Positions 1 to 12,010 of a stretch of 64,000 bases of DNA are shown in pieces. Source of the DNA: Rheum nobile (lineage: Eukaryota; Streptophyta; Magnoliopsida; Caryophyllales; Polygonaceae). Made by a program: the position numbers and the translations under genes. The notes beneath the pieces are model-generated. The model was not told the origin of the DNA and did no database searches. It worked only from the letters and a program-made list of their open reading frames with translations. The stretch lies in assembly GCA_027886185.1 (NCBI GenBank), contig WOAB01000563.1, positions 6,510,001 through 6,574,000 on the forward strand, in the 5' to 3' direction. Positions within the stretch are counted from its first letter, which is position 1, and every line of letters starts with the position of its first letter.

Positions 1-429
1 AAAGATATATCCAAACAAAAATACAGGTAGGGAACAATGACGATCCAGATAATGATTCCCAGTAAAAATAGGTAAATGAAGAGATTCATAGGGAACGTTT
101 ACCTGGATCCAAGCTGGGGACGGCAGTGCAACCAATTTTCATTTTGGCTTGTAGTGAGGGTTCAGATAATCAAATCGGTTGCTTTGGGCTTGAAAGAAGA
201 TGTTATCATGTAAAAATATAGCACATATGATCAAGAATAGAAGTTGCAAGAAGTTTTTGATATAATGTAACACAAAGCACATAGCAAGGTAAATAAACAA
301 GTCATTTGCAAATAACATGCCACACAGAAGCTGTTCCCTAGGTTATAATTGATCGATCTAGCCAATCACTGAGGGAATAGTGGAAGTAGAGTTCCTCAAT
401 TTAGAGAGATCATCCTAAGGAGCATTCTC

Positions 430-2441
430 AAATACTCAAAGGGTTTTCTATCCAGTGCTTTGGTGAAGATATCTGCAACTTATTCCTCTGTCTTGCAATG
501 ATCCATTCTAATGCAATTTTTCTCAACATTGTCACGGAGAAAATGATGACGAATATCAATATGCTTAGTACGTGAATGATGAACATGATTTTTGGAGATG
601 TTGATACTAGTATTATCACACATAATGGGAACAATGCCAAGAGACATACCAAAATCCTCCAATTGTTGTTTGAGCCATAATACATGGGCACAACAAGCGG
701 CAGTAGCAACGTACTCAGCTTCGGCTGTTGAAAGGGCAACATAATTTTGTTTCTTTGATGTCCAAGAGACAAGGCATGGGCCAAGGAACTGTGTCGTCCC
801 TGATGTGCTTTTGCGATCCACAAGGTGACCAGCAAAGTCAGCATCAATGAAACCCACAAGTTCAAACCCACTGTTCCTTGGATACCAAAGACATAAGTTG
901 TCGTTCCCTTTCAAGTATCGCAGGATCCTCTTGACCTCAGTTAGGTGTGACTCCTTAGGATTTGCTTGAAATCTAGCACAAAGACACACACTAAACATAA
1001 TATCTGGCCTACTTGCCGTTAGATAAAGTAAGGAACCAATCATGCCTCTATACATTGTAGTGTCTACATCTTGTCCATTCAAGTCTGCATCAAGTCGAGT
1101 GTTAGGAGAAATAGGGGTATCAATAGGTTTAGCTTTATCCATACCATACTTCTTCAACAGTTCCTTGATGTATTTTTGTTGATGTATTCTTGTTCCCTCA
1201 GAGGATTGAGAGACTTGTAATCCGAGGAAGAAAGAGAGTTCCCCAATCATACTCATCTCAAATTCACTGCTCATGAGATCTTTGAACTTCTCTACAAGGG
1301 CAGGGTTAGTGAAACCAAAAATAATATCATCAACATAGACTTGGACTACGAGAATCTCACCTTTGTGTTCCAAGAGGAACAGTTTCTTGTCAATTGATCC
1401 ACGTATGTATCCATTGGAGAGAAGGAACTGTACCAGCCGATCGTACCAAGCTCTGGGAGCTTGTTTGAGCCCATACAGTGCCTTGTCAAGTGCATACACA
1501 TATTCTGGATGTTCCATGTCTTCAAAGCCTGGGGGTTGTTTCACATAAACTTTCTCTTGAAGTTAGCCATTGAGAAATGCTGTTTTGACATCCATTTGAT
1601 ATAACGTGAATCCTTTGAAGGCAGCATATGCGATGAGAAGTCGAATGGCTTCGATACGAGCTACTGGAGCATATGTCTCATCATAATCGATCCCTTCTTG
1701 TTGGTTGTATCCTTGAGCAACCAATCTCGCTTTGTTCCTTGTCACAGTTCCAGAGTTATCAAGCTTGTTTCTGAAAACCCATCGAGTGCCAATGGCATGC
1801 TTGTGCTTTGGAAGGGGAACAAGTCTCCAAACTTTGTTTCTTTCGAATTGATGTAACTCTTCTTGCATAGCAACTATCCAATCTGGTTCCTTGAGTGCTT
1901 CTTTGATGTTCTTTGGTTCTACAAAAGAGATAAAGGCATAGAAAGCACAGAAGTTGTAGAGTTGAGAGCGGGTACCTCGTTCTTCATATGGTGTATAAAG
2001 ATTGTCGACTGGATGGCTCTTTGCGATTCTGGAGCTTGTAGATGCTGGAAGTGGAGATATAGGAGAAGGATCTGTAGCTATAGTAGTTGTGGGAACAGTG
2101 ACAGTTTCTGAAGAGGTTGTAGTTGTGCCCCGAATTATAGGTGCAGCAGCGTTATCTTGAATGTCTTCCTCCGAGTCCTCCACAATTGCATTCAACAACT
2201 CTTCTTCGATTTCAGATGTATCACCACCAGAAGTTCCTGTGGGAACAGTGGTGATATCGGTGTCAGCATCTTGAGTTGTTGATGAGGGAACTGCAGGTAC
2301 TAGTGGAACAATGTTGATTGCAGTTCCGCTATCTGTGATAGTTCCCTGAGAGCCTGGCGTGTTTCCACTAGCAGTGGGTGCACGGTTCCCTTGAGGGCTT
2401 GAAGGTTGTGTCCACAGTGTACACATCGTTGAATCTGACAC
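430..2441 (-). pseudogene. copia reverse transcriptase-RNase H remnant
   Basis: A Thr/Ser-rich linker is followed by the copia RT: WIVAMQEELHQFERN, GTRWVFRNK, ARLVAQGYNQQEGIDYDETYAPVAR, LYQMDVKTAFLNG. A stop at 1563-1565 interrupts it, and the same frame goes on with VYVKQPPGFE, ALYGLKQAPRAWYDRL and the catalytic YVDDIIFG. RNase H follows with GSLLYLTASRPDIMF, LSTAEAEYVA and SRTKHIDIRHHFLRD. A second stop at 480-482 comes just before VADIFTKAL, the usual copia pol end. The two parts are in one frame, so the damage is point mutation here, unlike the integrase deletion upstream. Confidence 0.88.
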
Positions 2442-2772
2442 CCTTCAGTACGATTTCCTTGGTTTTTCTATTCCTCATGTAGCAATCTTTGATTGTGAAC
2501 ACAGTCTCGTTGTCTCCTTGATCACAAAGCTGAGCTACACTTAGCAAATTAAAACCAAATTGATGAACCAGACTAACCTCTTTTATTTTGATGTTTAAAT
2601 TCAGGGTAGCTTCTCCTGTTCTCACTATCTCTCTGCAGCGTTTATCTCCAAGGGAAACGGTTCCCTTGGAGTGTTGTTGAAGTGAGGTAAGGTGATCTTT
2701 GTTTCCTGTCATATGGCATGAGCATGCGCTATCAATGAACCACCTGTTGTTCCCCCTCACTTCATCCTGCAT
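2442..2772 (-). pseudogene. copia protease remnant
   Basis: The frame from 2772 begins with residues leading to WFIDSACSCHMTG, the copia aspartic protease active-site region (usually D-S-G/A), followed by LGDKRC and FGFNLLSVAQLCD, which are usual copia protease landmarks. It runs to VRFNDVYTVD, normally the start of the GAG-pre-integrase domain, and then breaks. The following pol frame is shifted and starts in the linker before RT, so the zinc-binding and catalytic parts of integrase are deleted. Confidence 0.8.
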
Positions 2773-2780
2773 AAAGAGAG

Positions 2781-4382
2781 TTAGTGTTTAGCGACCCAGG
2801 CAAGCTTGGCTTTACCTGGCCGTTTAGAAACAAAATAATATTCTCTAGGCTTAGCATTGCACATATCAGAGGATACATCATAGTCATTTAAATCAACATT
2901 GTTACTTCTATTGTTCCTTCGCTGAGTGTGCTCTTCAGTGAACTTTTGTTTCTTAGCACAGTTTTTCACAACATGGCCGTTGTTCCCACAATGCCAACAG
3001 ATCTTGTAGTAGTCTCTCATGGCATACTTATGATTTGGGACAGGCATCCTACGTTGTTTGGCTCTAACTGGGTCAGGTGTGTTAGGCAACTTTCCCTGGG
3101 ATTGGATGAGATACATCTTATGGGCAGGTTGACCTTAGTACCATGCTTGGTCTTCACTCAATCCGCTCTCCAAGGTCTTCATACGCTCTTCTAGGTAAGA
3201 GTTCCTTTCCTTAGCACTTTGAAGTTCCCTATCCTTTATCTCTTTAATCTCAGGTATGGTTAACTCATGTTCCTCACTCTCTTGTCTCTTTCCTTTGTAC
3301 CTCAGACCATACTTGGGCTCAACAAAGGTAACATTTTCTTCTCTAAGCTTTTGCTCAACCAGGATAGAGTGGATTTTATCAATCTGAGCTTTCATCTGAG
3401 ATAGGTCCCTAACAGTGCTAAAGGAACTATGATCACTGTAAGTAGCATCACTTTCAACACAAGGAACAACAGAGGAACTAGCAATTTTAGATAAAGATTC
3501 ATTCAATTCATTGCATTTATCCTCAGCATTACTTAGGTCGTTTTGAGTTTTGAGATTCTCATTATACATGCTCTTGATAAGAGAAATCAAAGACTTTTTA
3601 TCAAAATTAACAAGAGATTCAAAGAAGGTTTCAGGATCTACCTCCTGTTCTTCACTTGGTGACTTTAGAGTCATTGCACACATTCTGTTGTTCCCCCATG
3701 ACTCTGGTTCGTCATCGTCAGAGTTGGCACAATCATCTCCACAGACAGCGACGAAGGCCTTCTTTTTGTCGTTCCCAGAATTTTCACTATTGTTGTCTGA
3801 GTTGTTCCCTTTAGGGCACTTATTGGCATAGTGACCCTTTTCCTTGTAGTTGAAGCAGGTAACATCCTTGATGTCTCGTTTCTCACCATTGTTCCCTTCA
3901 TTCCTGAATGATCGACCCTTGCGATAGAGGGTTCGCATGGCCTTGGTGAGGAGAGCAGTTTCTGGATCTACACCATCTAAGTTGTCATCTTTATTGTTTT
4001 CTATCATCTCGAAAGCCTTTTCAACCATCAAAGCAATGCCTTTAGGTTTAACATATTTGTCTTCTTCATCATACTTCTTAATTTTTCCAAATACTTCATG
4101 AAGTGTGAGTTTGAGAGTATTGGGATTCTCCTTGAGGATAGCTTTAGTCATCTTATGCCTTGGAGGAAGTCCATCAATAATGATAAAGATTTTCTCCTTG
4201 GGAGGAATTTTATTTTCATCAACATCATGAGCAGCAAGTCTTGTGGTGATTTCCTCAACAAGGACAAGGCCTAGAAGGAGGATTTTGAGTCTTGAGTGGA
4301 CAACTCTCCTATCCAGCCCGTTTGACCCTCTTCTCTTGATTTTTTCTATGTTCTCTTGTTTAAATGTTTGCATTGTGATCAT
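2781..4382 (-). pseudogene. copia gag remnant with two zinc knuckles
   Basis: This is the nucleocapsid protein part of the copia element. The open part starts at 4382 inside the gag domain. It contains a segment with LPPRHKMTKAILKENPNT typical of the plant copia gag (UBN2-type) fold, then a knuckle CFNYKEKGHYANKC in which the second cysteine is tyrosine. After an acidic, coiled-coil-like stretch a stop codon lies at 3135-3137. The same frame continues past it with a second, intact knuckle CWHCGNNGHVVKNC near 2950-3000 and ends at 2781. The N-terminal part expected upstream is missing. The mutated knuckle and the stop make it non-functional. Confidence 0.8.
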
Positions 4383-4383
4383 T

Positions 4384-5577
4384 TTGTGACTGTTTGCCTG
4401 ATTGTCTTTTGGTTTTTATAATCAATTCCCTGCATTTTGAATGAACTTTTATTTGCTGGTAACTGTTGCTTAGCTATGTTGTTCCACTATTTATTTTTGG
4501 TCTTTTGATGATGCCAAAAGGGGGGAAGTGTGGAAATTGTTTGCGATAACTCAGTTAAGAGAGGTAACATTTAATTGTTCCTAATTCTTTGAGAATTTCT
4601 GGACGATGTCAGTGCTGAGGGGGAACGATAATGCAACTTGGAGGTATGAATTGCAATTATTCATTTGACATAAAATTTTGCTTATACATTTGAACTGAGA
4701 TACATGTTGATAAATATTACATTGCTTGTTACTCTGTTTTGATCGAACAATTTTTGAATGGGTTTGTCATCACCAAAAAGGGGGAAATTGTTGGAACCTT
4801 GATGCTTCCTCTGGTTTTGATGATGATAAACACCATTAGGGTTTATGGTTTCTTGTTGTTCCTATGAGGTTCAGGTTTTATGAAAGAATAAAAGAACAAT
4901 GGAAACCAGTGAAGAAGAGAAAACAGAGGAGCACAATGGAACGTTGTGAAAACAAGGAACAGTTCCCACGCAAACAAATTGGAAATCTGGAAAGTGCGTG
5001 GTGTTTATACAAGGAAAGTTCTATTCATGGAAACCCCGCGTCTGAGGAACAACGCGAGAACGCAGAGATGCCAGCTGTTCCCAGACAGACTCAATTATAC
5101 AAGAAAACAAGATTTCGTGTCTTACTTGGAGAAGAAGGAGAAAATATTGAGTCTTAGGAAAGTTTATACATGGAAACTATATGTTTATCAGCTTTAGTGT
5201 TTATTTGGAAACAAAGTTTGTCATAGTTATCATATGTGTTTATTGTGTTAGACCATATATATATATAAGAATTGTCTTGGGGAAAGACATCTCAGCTATT
5301 GTCATCCGGGGCTTTTGGGAACTGAGATCGGAAAGCTAAGGCAAGGTACGGTTAGTTCTTGCTTTGAGTTTTTATTTTGTTTTTGTGTTGTTTAGAGGTG
5401 ATTGCACTCAAAGTCTTTATCCTAGGGTATAGGTGGAGAGAAGACTTATGAGATTGTACAACTCTAATAATACAAGTACACGTTTGAGAACTTTATTATT
5501 ACTTTGAATCTTTACTTATTTCCGATGTCCAGGAAATAGTCACATAGTTCCTTGTTCAACACACTGACCATTCAACA
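4384..5577 (+). mobile_element. copia 3' tail and LTR, plus strand
   Basis: The plus strand holds two polypurine-like stretches after GATGATGCC/CATCACC words: AAAAGGGGGG near 4515 and AAAAAGGGGGAAA at 4775-4787. The second directly precedes TGTTGGAACC at 4789, a typical copia LTR start. The LTR has a TATA-like run at 5258-5268 and ends in CA at about 5561 (GTTCAACA) or 5577 (ATTCAACA). So this is the 3' end of a plus-strand copia copy, opposite to the gag-pol next to it. No partner LTR is in the window. The exact right end is uncertain. Confidence 0.7.
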
Positions 5578-6056
5578 GTATCATATATACATCATGAAAC
5601 TATACACGTATCACGGATAATCCGTAATTGAATCCAACCATTGTTGTGCCACGATAGCGTCTACCTAGCACTCTAGCAGACAGAGCTATCGACTCCAGAC
5701 TCGAGCTTACATAATGCAATGCACTCCACTTTCAAAGCGCATACACAATTACAAATTTTAGTTGTCAATCGTCGTCTCTAAGAATATACTTGGAAACATT
5801 CTTGAGTTTCTAGAAATATTTTAGTTGTAAAAGGTATGTTATTTGAAATTGTAGATATGAACAAATTGTATATAAATTTTTTATTTATTGGTTAAAAATT
5901 GAATGGGTAGATATGAACAAACATTCTTGAGTTTTTAGAAAAAGTTTATAGTATTTTAGATTAATCATTGTATTTCTTAATAGTATTTTTGGGTTTAAAG
6001 TGTTAAAATATAAAATTGTTTCAGTAATAACTAAACAAACTAGTATTGCTCAAGTG
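5578..6056. other. AT-rich intergenic stretch
   Basis: Between the copia LTR and the hAT element I see no reading frame of note, no RNA gene and no repeat with clear ends. Confidence 0.6.
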
Positions 6057-6064
6057 GTAAACAC

Positions 6065-6930
6065 TAGGGGTGAGTAAAAATATCCTATTCGGACGACTTG
6101 AACCGATAACCCGCCAATCCGAACCCTAAAAGTCCGTATCCGAAAACATCCGTTTAATTTTTTATCCGAATTCGATCCGATTCGGGTGATTTTTCCGGAT
6201 ATTTGGACCGGATACGGATCGTGATATTTTACTTACCGGATATCCGAGAATCTGATACTATTAATATATAATATATATGTTTTTATAACTAGTATACAAT
6301 GTTTAATTAGTTTAGATGATCTCAAAATGGTGCTTGTACATTTTTAAGTAATTAAACCCACTTCAATTCTCTAATACAACATTCCTTTTAATAAATAAAC
6401 AACCTTGATTATTATTCTTATAAAATTAAAATCCTAAATCAATAATTCATGTATTAATTGTCGCCTCACTAAACAAAGCAAATATGTTTTTTTGTCAAGA
6501 CTAAGTGTTCATCATTGAATTGAATTTTAATTATATAAGTTAAAGTTACAACTTTATATATACTTGCCAATTATTTTTATTATATAATATATATGTTTAT
6601 GGTTCTCAATTTGAAAAGGTTGACAAGTTTAATTGTTTGAAAAAATTACAGGGACTTGCAAATGGTGTTAATGTTTGACATTTAGTTTGCACTTTACGAA
6701 TTGTTAGTTTTGATTGAATTAGAAAAATTAACATTTTGATTTAATTTTTTATAGGTTTTCTAGTAATCGGATAATTTGGATATCCGAGTCGAATATCCGA
6801 TCCAATTCGGATAATATTTATGGGATATCTGGTCCGAAACGGACCGGATACGAATAGGAGTTTTGTGAATTTTTTTACCAGATATCCGACATACCGGACA
6901 GGATCGGATATATCCGTTTGCTCACCCCTG
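6065..6930. mobile_element. non-autonomous hAT-like element
   Basis: The left end TAGGGGTGAGTAAA and the right end, read in reverse, CAGGGGTGAGCAAA are terminal inverted repeats of the hAT type. Flanks GTAAACAC (6057-6064) and GTAAACCA (6931-6938) form an imperfect 8-bp target duplication, the hAT size. Inside each end, words such as CGGATA and GGATATCCG recur in both orientations, as do the subterminal transposase sites of hAT elements. No transposase is encoded. Confidence 0.82.
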
Positions 6931-7012
6931 GTAAACCACATTAAATTTTCTGCACCCTAATTGTGCACCATTTCATGCACCCTTAAAGATTTACTTATTT
7001 ATTTTATATTTT

Positions 7013-7207
7013 AAATTAGGGTTAATAATTAAGGTTTAGGGTTTATAGTTTAAGATTTAAGGTTTATAGCTTAAGGTTTAGGGTTTTAGAGTTTAGGGCA
7101 TAGGGTTTTAGGGTTTAGGGTACAAGTTTTAGGGTTTAGGGTTTAGGATCTAGGGTATAGGGTTTATATTTTAGGATTTAGGGTTTATATTTTAGGATTT
7201 AGGGTAT
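7013..7207. repeat. degenerate telomere-type repeat (TTTAGGG-like)
   Basis: The stretch consists of variants of TTTAGGG and TTTTAGGG with many substitutions (TTTAAGG, TTTATAG, CATAGGG). This is an interstitial telomere-like array, not a working telomere. It ends at the Helitron 3' terminus. Confidence 0.85.
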
Positions 7208-7211
7208 AAAA

Positions 7212-9483
7212 CTAGTAGATAAGCCCGTGCCTTGTACGGGATCTTGAAAATAAAACTTTATTATTTATAAATAATAATTTATAATAATGTTAAAATAATA
7301 ATAATCAATAACTTTAAAATAAAATTAAAACGCTTAATACTAATTTTGTCATATATAATACCATAAATATTAAATAGAGACTAATAATAAAAATATGTCT
7401 GAAAATAATTTTATCAAATATGAAATTCTAGTATTCAATAACTAACCAATATGTGAATCCAAAATGTACCATAAAATAAAACCAATATGTGAAGAATATG
7501 TCTTATAAATATTGAACATAAGCTAACCAAAATGTACCATAAATAAATATAAAATCATATAGTATGCTGTCATAATTTGAGTAAGGAAATATATGTGGAA
7601 GAAATAGATATGGAATCTTGCTAGAAAATTAGTAGAGAGCTATAACATAATTAAGAATATAACTTATGCCAAATTTTAGCTACAAAAATATATATGGAAA
7701 CTATATATGTAATCTTGCTAGAAAAAGATGGAGCAATTAGGAGAAAATTGGAAGGGTGGATATATAATTATACTATTTAAATTAATGACTTGACATAGCT
7801 AGATGTGTGACAAATAGTAGAGAGACTTATGGCTTTAGTAATAGTATATAGAATATAGATAGATATATAGATGTACCATAAAATAAAATCATTATGTGAA
7901 GAATATGTCTTATAAATATTGAACATAAGCTAACCAAAATGTACCATAAATAAATATAAAATCATATAGTATGCTGCCATAATTTGAGTAAGGAAATATA
8001 TGTGGAAGAAATAGATATGGAATCTTGCTAGGAAATTAGTAGAGAGCTATAACATAATTAAGAAAATAACTTATGCCAAAATTTAGCTACAAAAAATATA
8101 TATGGAAACTATATATGTAATCTTGCTAGAAAAAGATGGAGCAATTAGGAGAAAATTACAAGGGTGGATATATAATTGTACTATTTAAATTGATGACTTG
8201 GTATAGCTAGATGTGTGACAAATAGGAGAGAGACTTATGACTTTAGTAATAGTATATAGAATATAGATAGATATATAGATGTACCATAAAATAAAATCAA
8301 TATGTGAAGAATATGTCTTATAAGTATTAAACATAAGCTAACCAAAATGTACCATAAATAAATATAAAATCATATAGTATGCTGCCATAATTTGAGTAAG
8401 GAAATATATGTGGAAGAAATAGATATGGAATTTTGCTAGAAAATTAGTACAGAGCTATAACATAATTAAGAATATAACTTATGTCAAAATTTAGCTACAA
8501 AAATATATATGGAAACTATATATGTAATCTTGTTAGAAAAAGATGGAGCAATTAGGAGAAAATTACAAGGGTGGATATATAATTGTACTATTTAAATTGA
8601 TGACTTGGCATAGCTAGATGTGTAACAAATAGGAGAGAGACTTATGGCTTTAGTAATAGTATATAGAATATAGATAGATATATAGATGTACCATAAAATA
8701 AAATCATTATGTGAAGAATATGTCTTATAAATATTGAACATAAGCTAACCAAAATGTACCATAAATAAATATAAAATCATATAATATACTGCCATAATTT
8801 GAGTAAGGAAATATATGTGAAAGAAATAGATATGGAATCTTGCTAGGAACTTAGTAGAGAGCTATAACATAATTAATAAAATAACTTATGCCAAAATTTA
8901 GCTATAAAAAATATATATGGAAACTATATATGTAATCTTGGTAGAAAAGATGGAACAATTATAAGAAAATTAGAAGGGTGAATATGTAATTGTACAAATT
9001 AAATTGATGACTTGGCATAGTTAGATGTGTGACAAATATGAGAGAGTCTTATGGATTTAGTAATAGTATATAGATATAGATAGATAGATGTACCATAAAA
9101 TAAAACCAATATGTGAAGAATATGTCTTATAAATATTGAACATAAACTAACCAAAATGTACCATAAATAAATATAAAATCATATAGTATGCTGCCATAAT
9201 TTGAGTAAGGAAATATATGTGGAAGAAATAGATATGGAATCTTGCTAGAAAACTAGTAGAGAGTTATAACATAATTAAGAATATAACTTATGTCAAAATT
9301 TAGCTACAAAAATATATATGAAAACTATATATGTAATCTTGTTAGAAAAAGATGGAGTAATTAGGAGAAAATTAGAAGGATGAATATATAATTGTATAAA
9401 TTAAATTGATGATTTGACATAATTAAATGTGTGACAAATAGAAGAGAGACTTATGACTTTAGTAATAGTATATAGAATATAGA
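7212..9483 (-). mobile_element. non-autonomous Helitron with internal tandem array
   Basis: Read on the minus strand, the element starts with TCTATATTCTATATACTAT at 9483 and ends with a short hairpin (CCCGT stem, plus-strand 7224-7240), a 7-nt spacer and CTAG at 7215-7212. It is flanked by A (9484) on the 5' side and T (7211) on the 3' side, as expected for Helitron insertion between A and T. There is no target duplication and no Rep/helicase coding. The interior is mostly five ~407-bp tandem units. Confidence 0.8.
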
Positions 9484-9484
9484 T
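7464..9484. repeat. five tandem units of about 407 bp
   Basis: Units begin with ATGTACCATAAAATAAAA at 7464, 7871, 8279, 8686 and 9088, giving spacings of 407, 408, 407 and 402. Within units the order of words is constant: TTATAAATATTGAACATAAG, GCTGCCATAATTTGAG, AGATGGAGCAATTAGG, and a closing TTTAGTAATAGTATATAGA followed by ATAGATAGATATATAG. The closing words equal the Helitron 5' terminus read in reverse. The units look highly similar by eye, so the array is fairly young. Confidence 0.9.
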
Positions 9485-10094
9485 AAACAAATTTAGTCTA
9501 TAGAATAAACACAAGAATGAAAAAAATTTAATCTCGTGATAAACACCTCCCTAGCAAATGAAAAGAACACAAGCTTGAGCCTTGTAATCCGCAAATCTAT
9601 TTTTTTTTTTTCGTTTTTAACGTCAAAATATGTACAAAAATACCTTCTAATTTTTTTAACTTAGCCTTCATATTTTATCCATTCTAGTCTAAAAAAATCA
9701 ACCTCTTTACTCTCTTTTTTAATAAAAATATCTTATTTTTGCACGAAATCATCAACGATTTATTTTACTTAAAAAAACCACTACATTTTTCATCTTGTTT
9801 TAAAATTTTTACCCATTTTTATGCTTGCTTCTGAAGGTACTATAATTATTTATCAAAATGCTTTTTAACTTAATTCAATAAATCATCTTGGATTTGCATA
9901 AAACACCCATAATATATGATATTTTATATAAAAAATCAATAAAAGTACTTCAATAATGGGCTCTCAAATATAATATTTTATTATTTATGAGTCACACTCC
10001 GGTGAAACGGATGCTTACGATGAAACATGAGTAGAAATAAGAGCCAATCATTTTAGGGCAATGGAGGGGCCATCATAGCAAACCTACATCCTCC
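9485..10094. other. AT-rich stretch without a recognised gene
   Basis: No coding signal is seen. Near 9985-10075 lies a stretch with GATGAAACATGAG and CATTTTAGGGCAAT that recurs in inverted form near 14190-14240, so it may be the left arm of a large, old inverted-repeat element. Confidence 0.45.
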
Positions 10095-10599
10095 TAGGGG
10101 TGGGCGTGGGCGGTTAACCGGAGTTCGGTTAACTGATATTTCGGTTAGTTAATATATTTTTATTTATTGATTCTTAACTAGTAATTCATAAAATATTTTT
10201 TATCTTCGTTCAATTTTATTACACTTCTCACTTTTGGGTTGATTCAAACATAAACTATTAATATCAAGTGATATATTTAAACTACAATGTTAATTTGGTT
10301 GGCGAATTAACTTTGATTAGAATAAAATTATCCTTCACATAGTCAATATGGTTTTTAAAGTATGGACAATACTTTGAATCTATTAGTTTTCATATGTATT
10401 ATGATTGTGGTCTAAGACCCTCTTTGCCATAAAGTTATAATATAATATTTTATTATACTTATAGAAAATATGACAAGTACATCCGTCTATATATCACAAG
10501 TCTCTACACAATACCACAAGATTTGATTGGTATTTTTATAAAGTTTATTTATTGGTTATTTTATATAATCTAAATCACTATTAATTCAATTAAAAACAA

Positions 10600-12010
10600 G
10601 GGGAAAAGGCATAAAACCACCCATTATTGTCAATTATTTGCACAAAACCACCCATTATAAAAATCCTTGCACAAAACCACCCATTATTCATATTTTGTTG
10701 CAAACAATCACCCAAATTATTATTTTGTAAAATAATCCTATTAAATATACTAAAATACTTAAAAAACAATGGGAAATTCTTGTTGGTGCCCATGAGTTTA
10801 GGGTTATTCATGTTGGTGTCCCACGATTAAGTTTTTTCCAGCTGGTACCCCTAAGGTTTTGGTTTGTTCGCTTTGTAACCGAAATTTTTCATTACCGTAT
10901 CATTTCGGTTTGAATTGATCAAATTGAAGTTCATCATTATGTTATTTGACCTCAACTTAGTTGGATTCGACTCCTAAAACAATCAAATCCATACTCGAAC
11001 CATTCTGGTTTGAATTCTTAAGGTCGAAAACGGGTTGTTGCTTCTGAATTCAAATCGACATGGTTCAAACATAGATTTGGGTATTTTAGGAGTCAAATCC
11101 TACTAATTTGAGGGTGAGGAACACAATGGTAGACTTGGATTTAATCAATTTGAACTAGAATGGTACAAACATGAAAATGTTTGGTTACAAAGCAAATAAA
11201 CACAAACCTTAGAGGCACTAACCGGAAAAAAACTTAATCATGGGACACCAACAGGAATAACCCTAAACTCAGGGGCACCAACATGAATTTCCCAAAAACA
11301 ATTATCTTTTCTTAACACTTTTTTTCTTTTCGTGTACTTTCACCCGAACAAGATAAAACAACCCCAAATTTAGAGATGTCATTGGTTCAAATTGTAACCG
11401 ACCAGAATCTTTTCAAAATCTAGACAGAAGACCAAACCAAATCAATTCAGTTCGTTCCAATTCCGATTTGGTCCAAACCAGTCCGAACTCGATTATGGAC
11501 CGATATAATTAATTTTTATTTTTTTATTTTTTTCTTAATGCTTTTGATGACGTAAACATATATAATAATATTAATAAAATTCTATCTAAGTTATTATTAC
11601 TTTTTTAGTAGAAAATATAAGTATAATCAAAATTTGGGAATGGAACTCCGGTCACTCTTGTGCGAAATGCGAACACCACATCGATATAAAATATATGCAC
11701 ATGCAATGATGCAAAGAAAATTACATTATAGAACTCATGTGCATTTAGAAAAAAATATTTGCATGTTTTAAAATATATAATTTTTTTCCTAATTGTGCAT
11801 ATATTTTATACATTATGTGCATGATTTGTTTAGTGTATAAACTATGAACTAGAATTATAGCTAAATTGAATTATTTAACAAAAATAAGGGTTGGGGTGGT
11901 TGTTTGTAACAAATAATGAATAAGGGGTGGTTTTCTGTAAACTTTTTTTTTATAAGGGGTGATTTGTTGCAAACAAGTATAAATTATGGGTGGTTTTATG
12001 TATTTTCCCC
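10600..12010. mobile_element. non-autonomous Mutator-like element (outer)
   Basis: Long terminal inverted repeats of roughly 115-130 bp start with GGGGAAAA at both ends. Each arm holds about four copies of an ACCACCC-containing unit spaced about 25-30 bp apart. A perfect 9-bp target duplication TAAAAACAA lies at 10591-10599 and 12011-12019, which is the Mutator size. No transposase reading frame is present. It carries the second element at 10771-11293. Confidence 0.88.
10771..11293. mobile_element. non-autonomous Mutator-like element (inner)
   Basis: Terminal inverted repeats of about 110 bp start with GGGAAATTC at both ends and share GTTGGTGCCC, AGTTTAGGGTTATTC and GATTAAGTTTTTT. A perfect 9-bp target duplication AAAAACAAT lies at 10762-10770 and 11294-11302. 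The 523-bp element has no coding capacity and sits inside the outer Mutator-like element. Confidence 0.9.

Larger units (their letters stand above)
1..4383 (-). mobile_element. Ty1/copia retrotransposon body, SIRE-like, decayed and 5'-truncated
   Basis: On the minus strand the order gag, protease, RT, RNase H runs from 4382 down to about 430, which is the copia order. Integrase is missing between protease and RT. Frames are broken several times. The 5' end, its LTR and the first part of gag are absent: at about 4383 the element meets a plus-strand copia 3' tail. Bases 1-429 are the part downstream of RNase H and hold no LTR that I can see, so the 3' LTR, if present, lies outside the window. 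SIRE placement rests on the two-knuckle gag and the general look of the polyprotein; no search was done. Confidence 0.85.

Noticed and set aside
5640..5710. Possible tRNA-like fold near GTGCCACGATAGCG
   Set aside because: No full cloverleaf, no B box, no acceptor stem pairing could be drawn.
7464..9484. CRISPR-like or satellite array
   Set aside because: Units are ~407 bp without short repeats and spacers, and the ends fit a Helitron in a plant genome.
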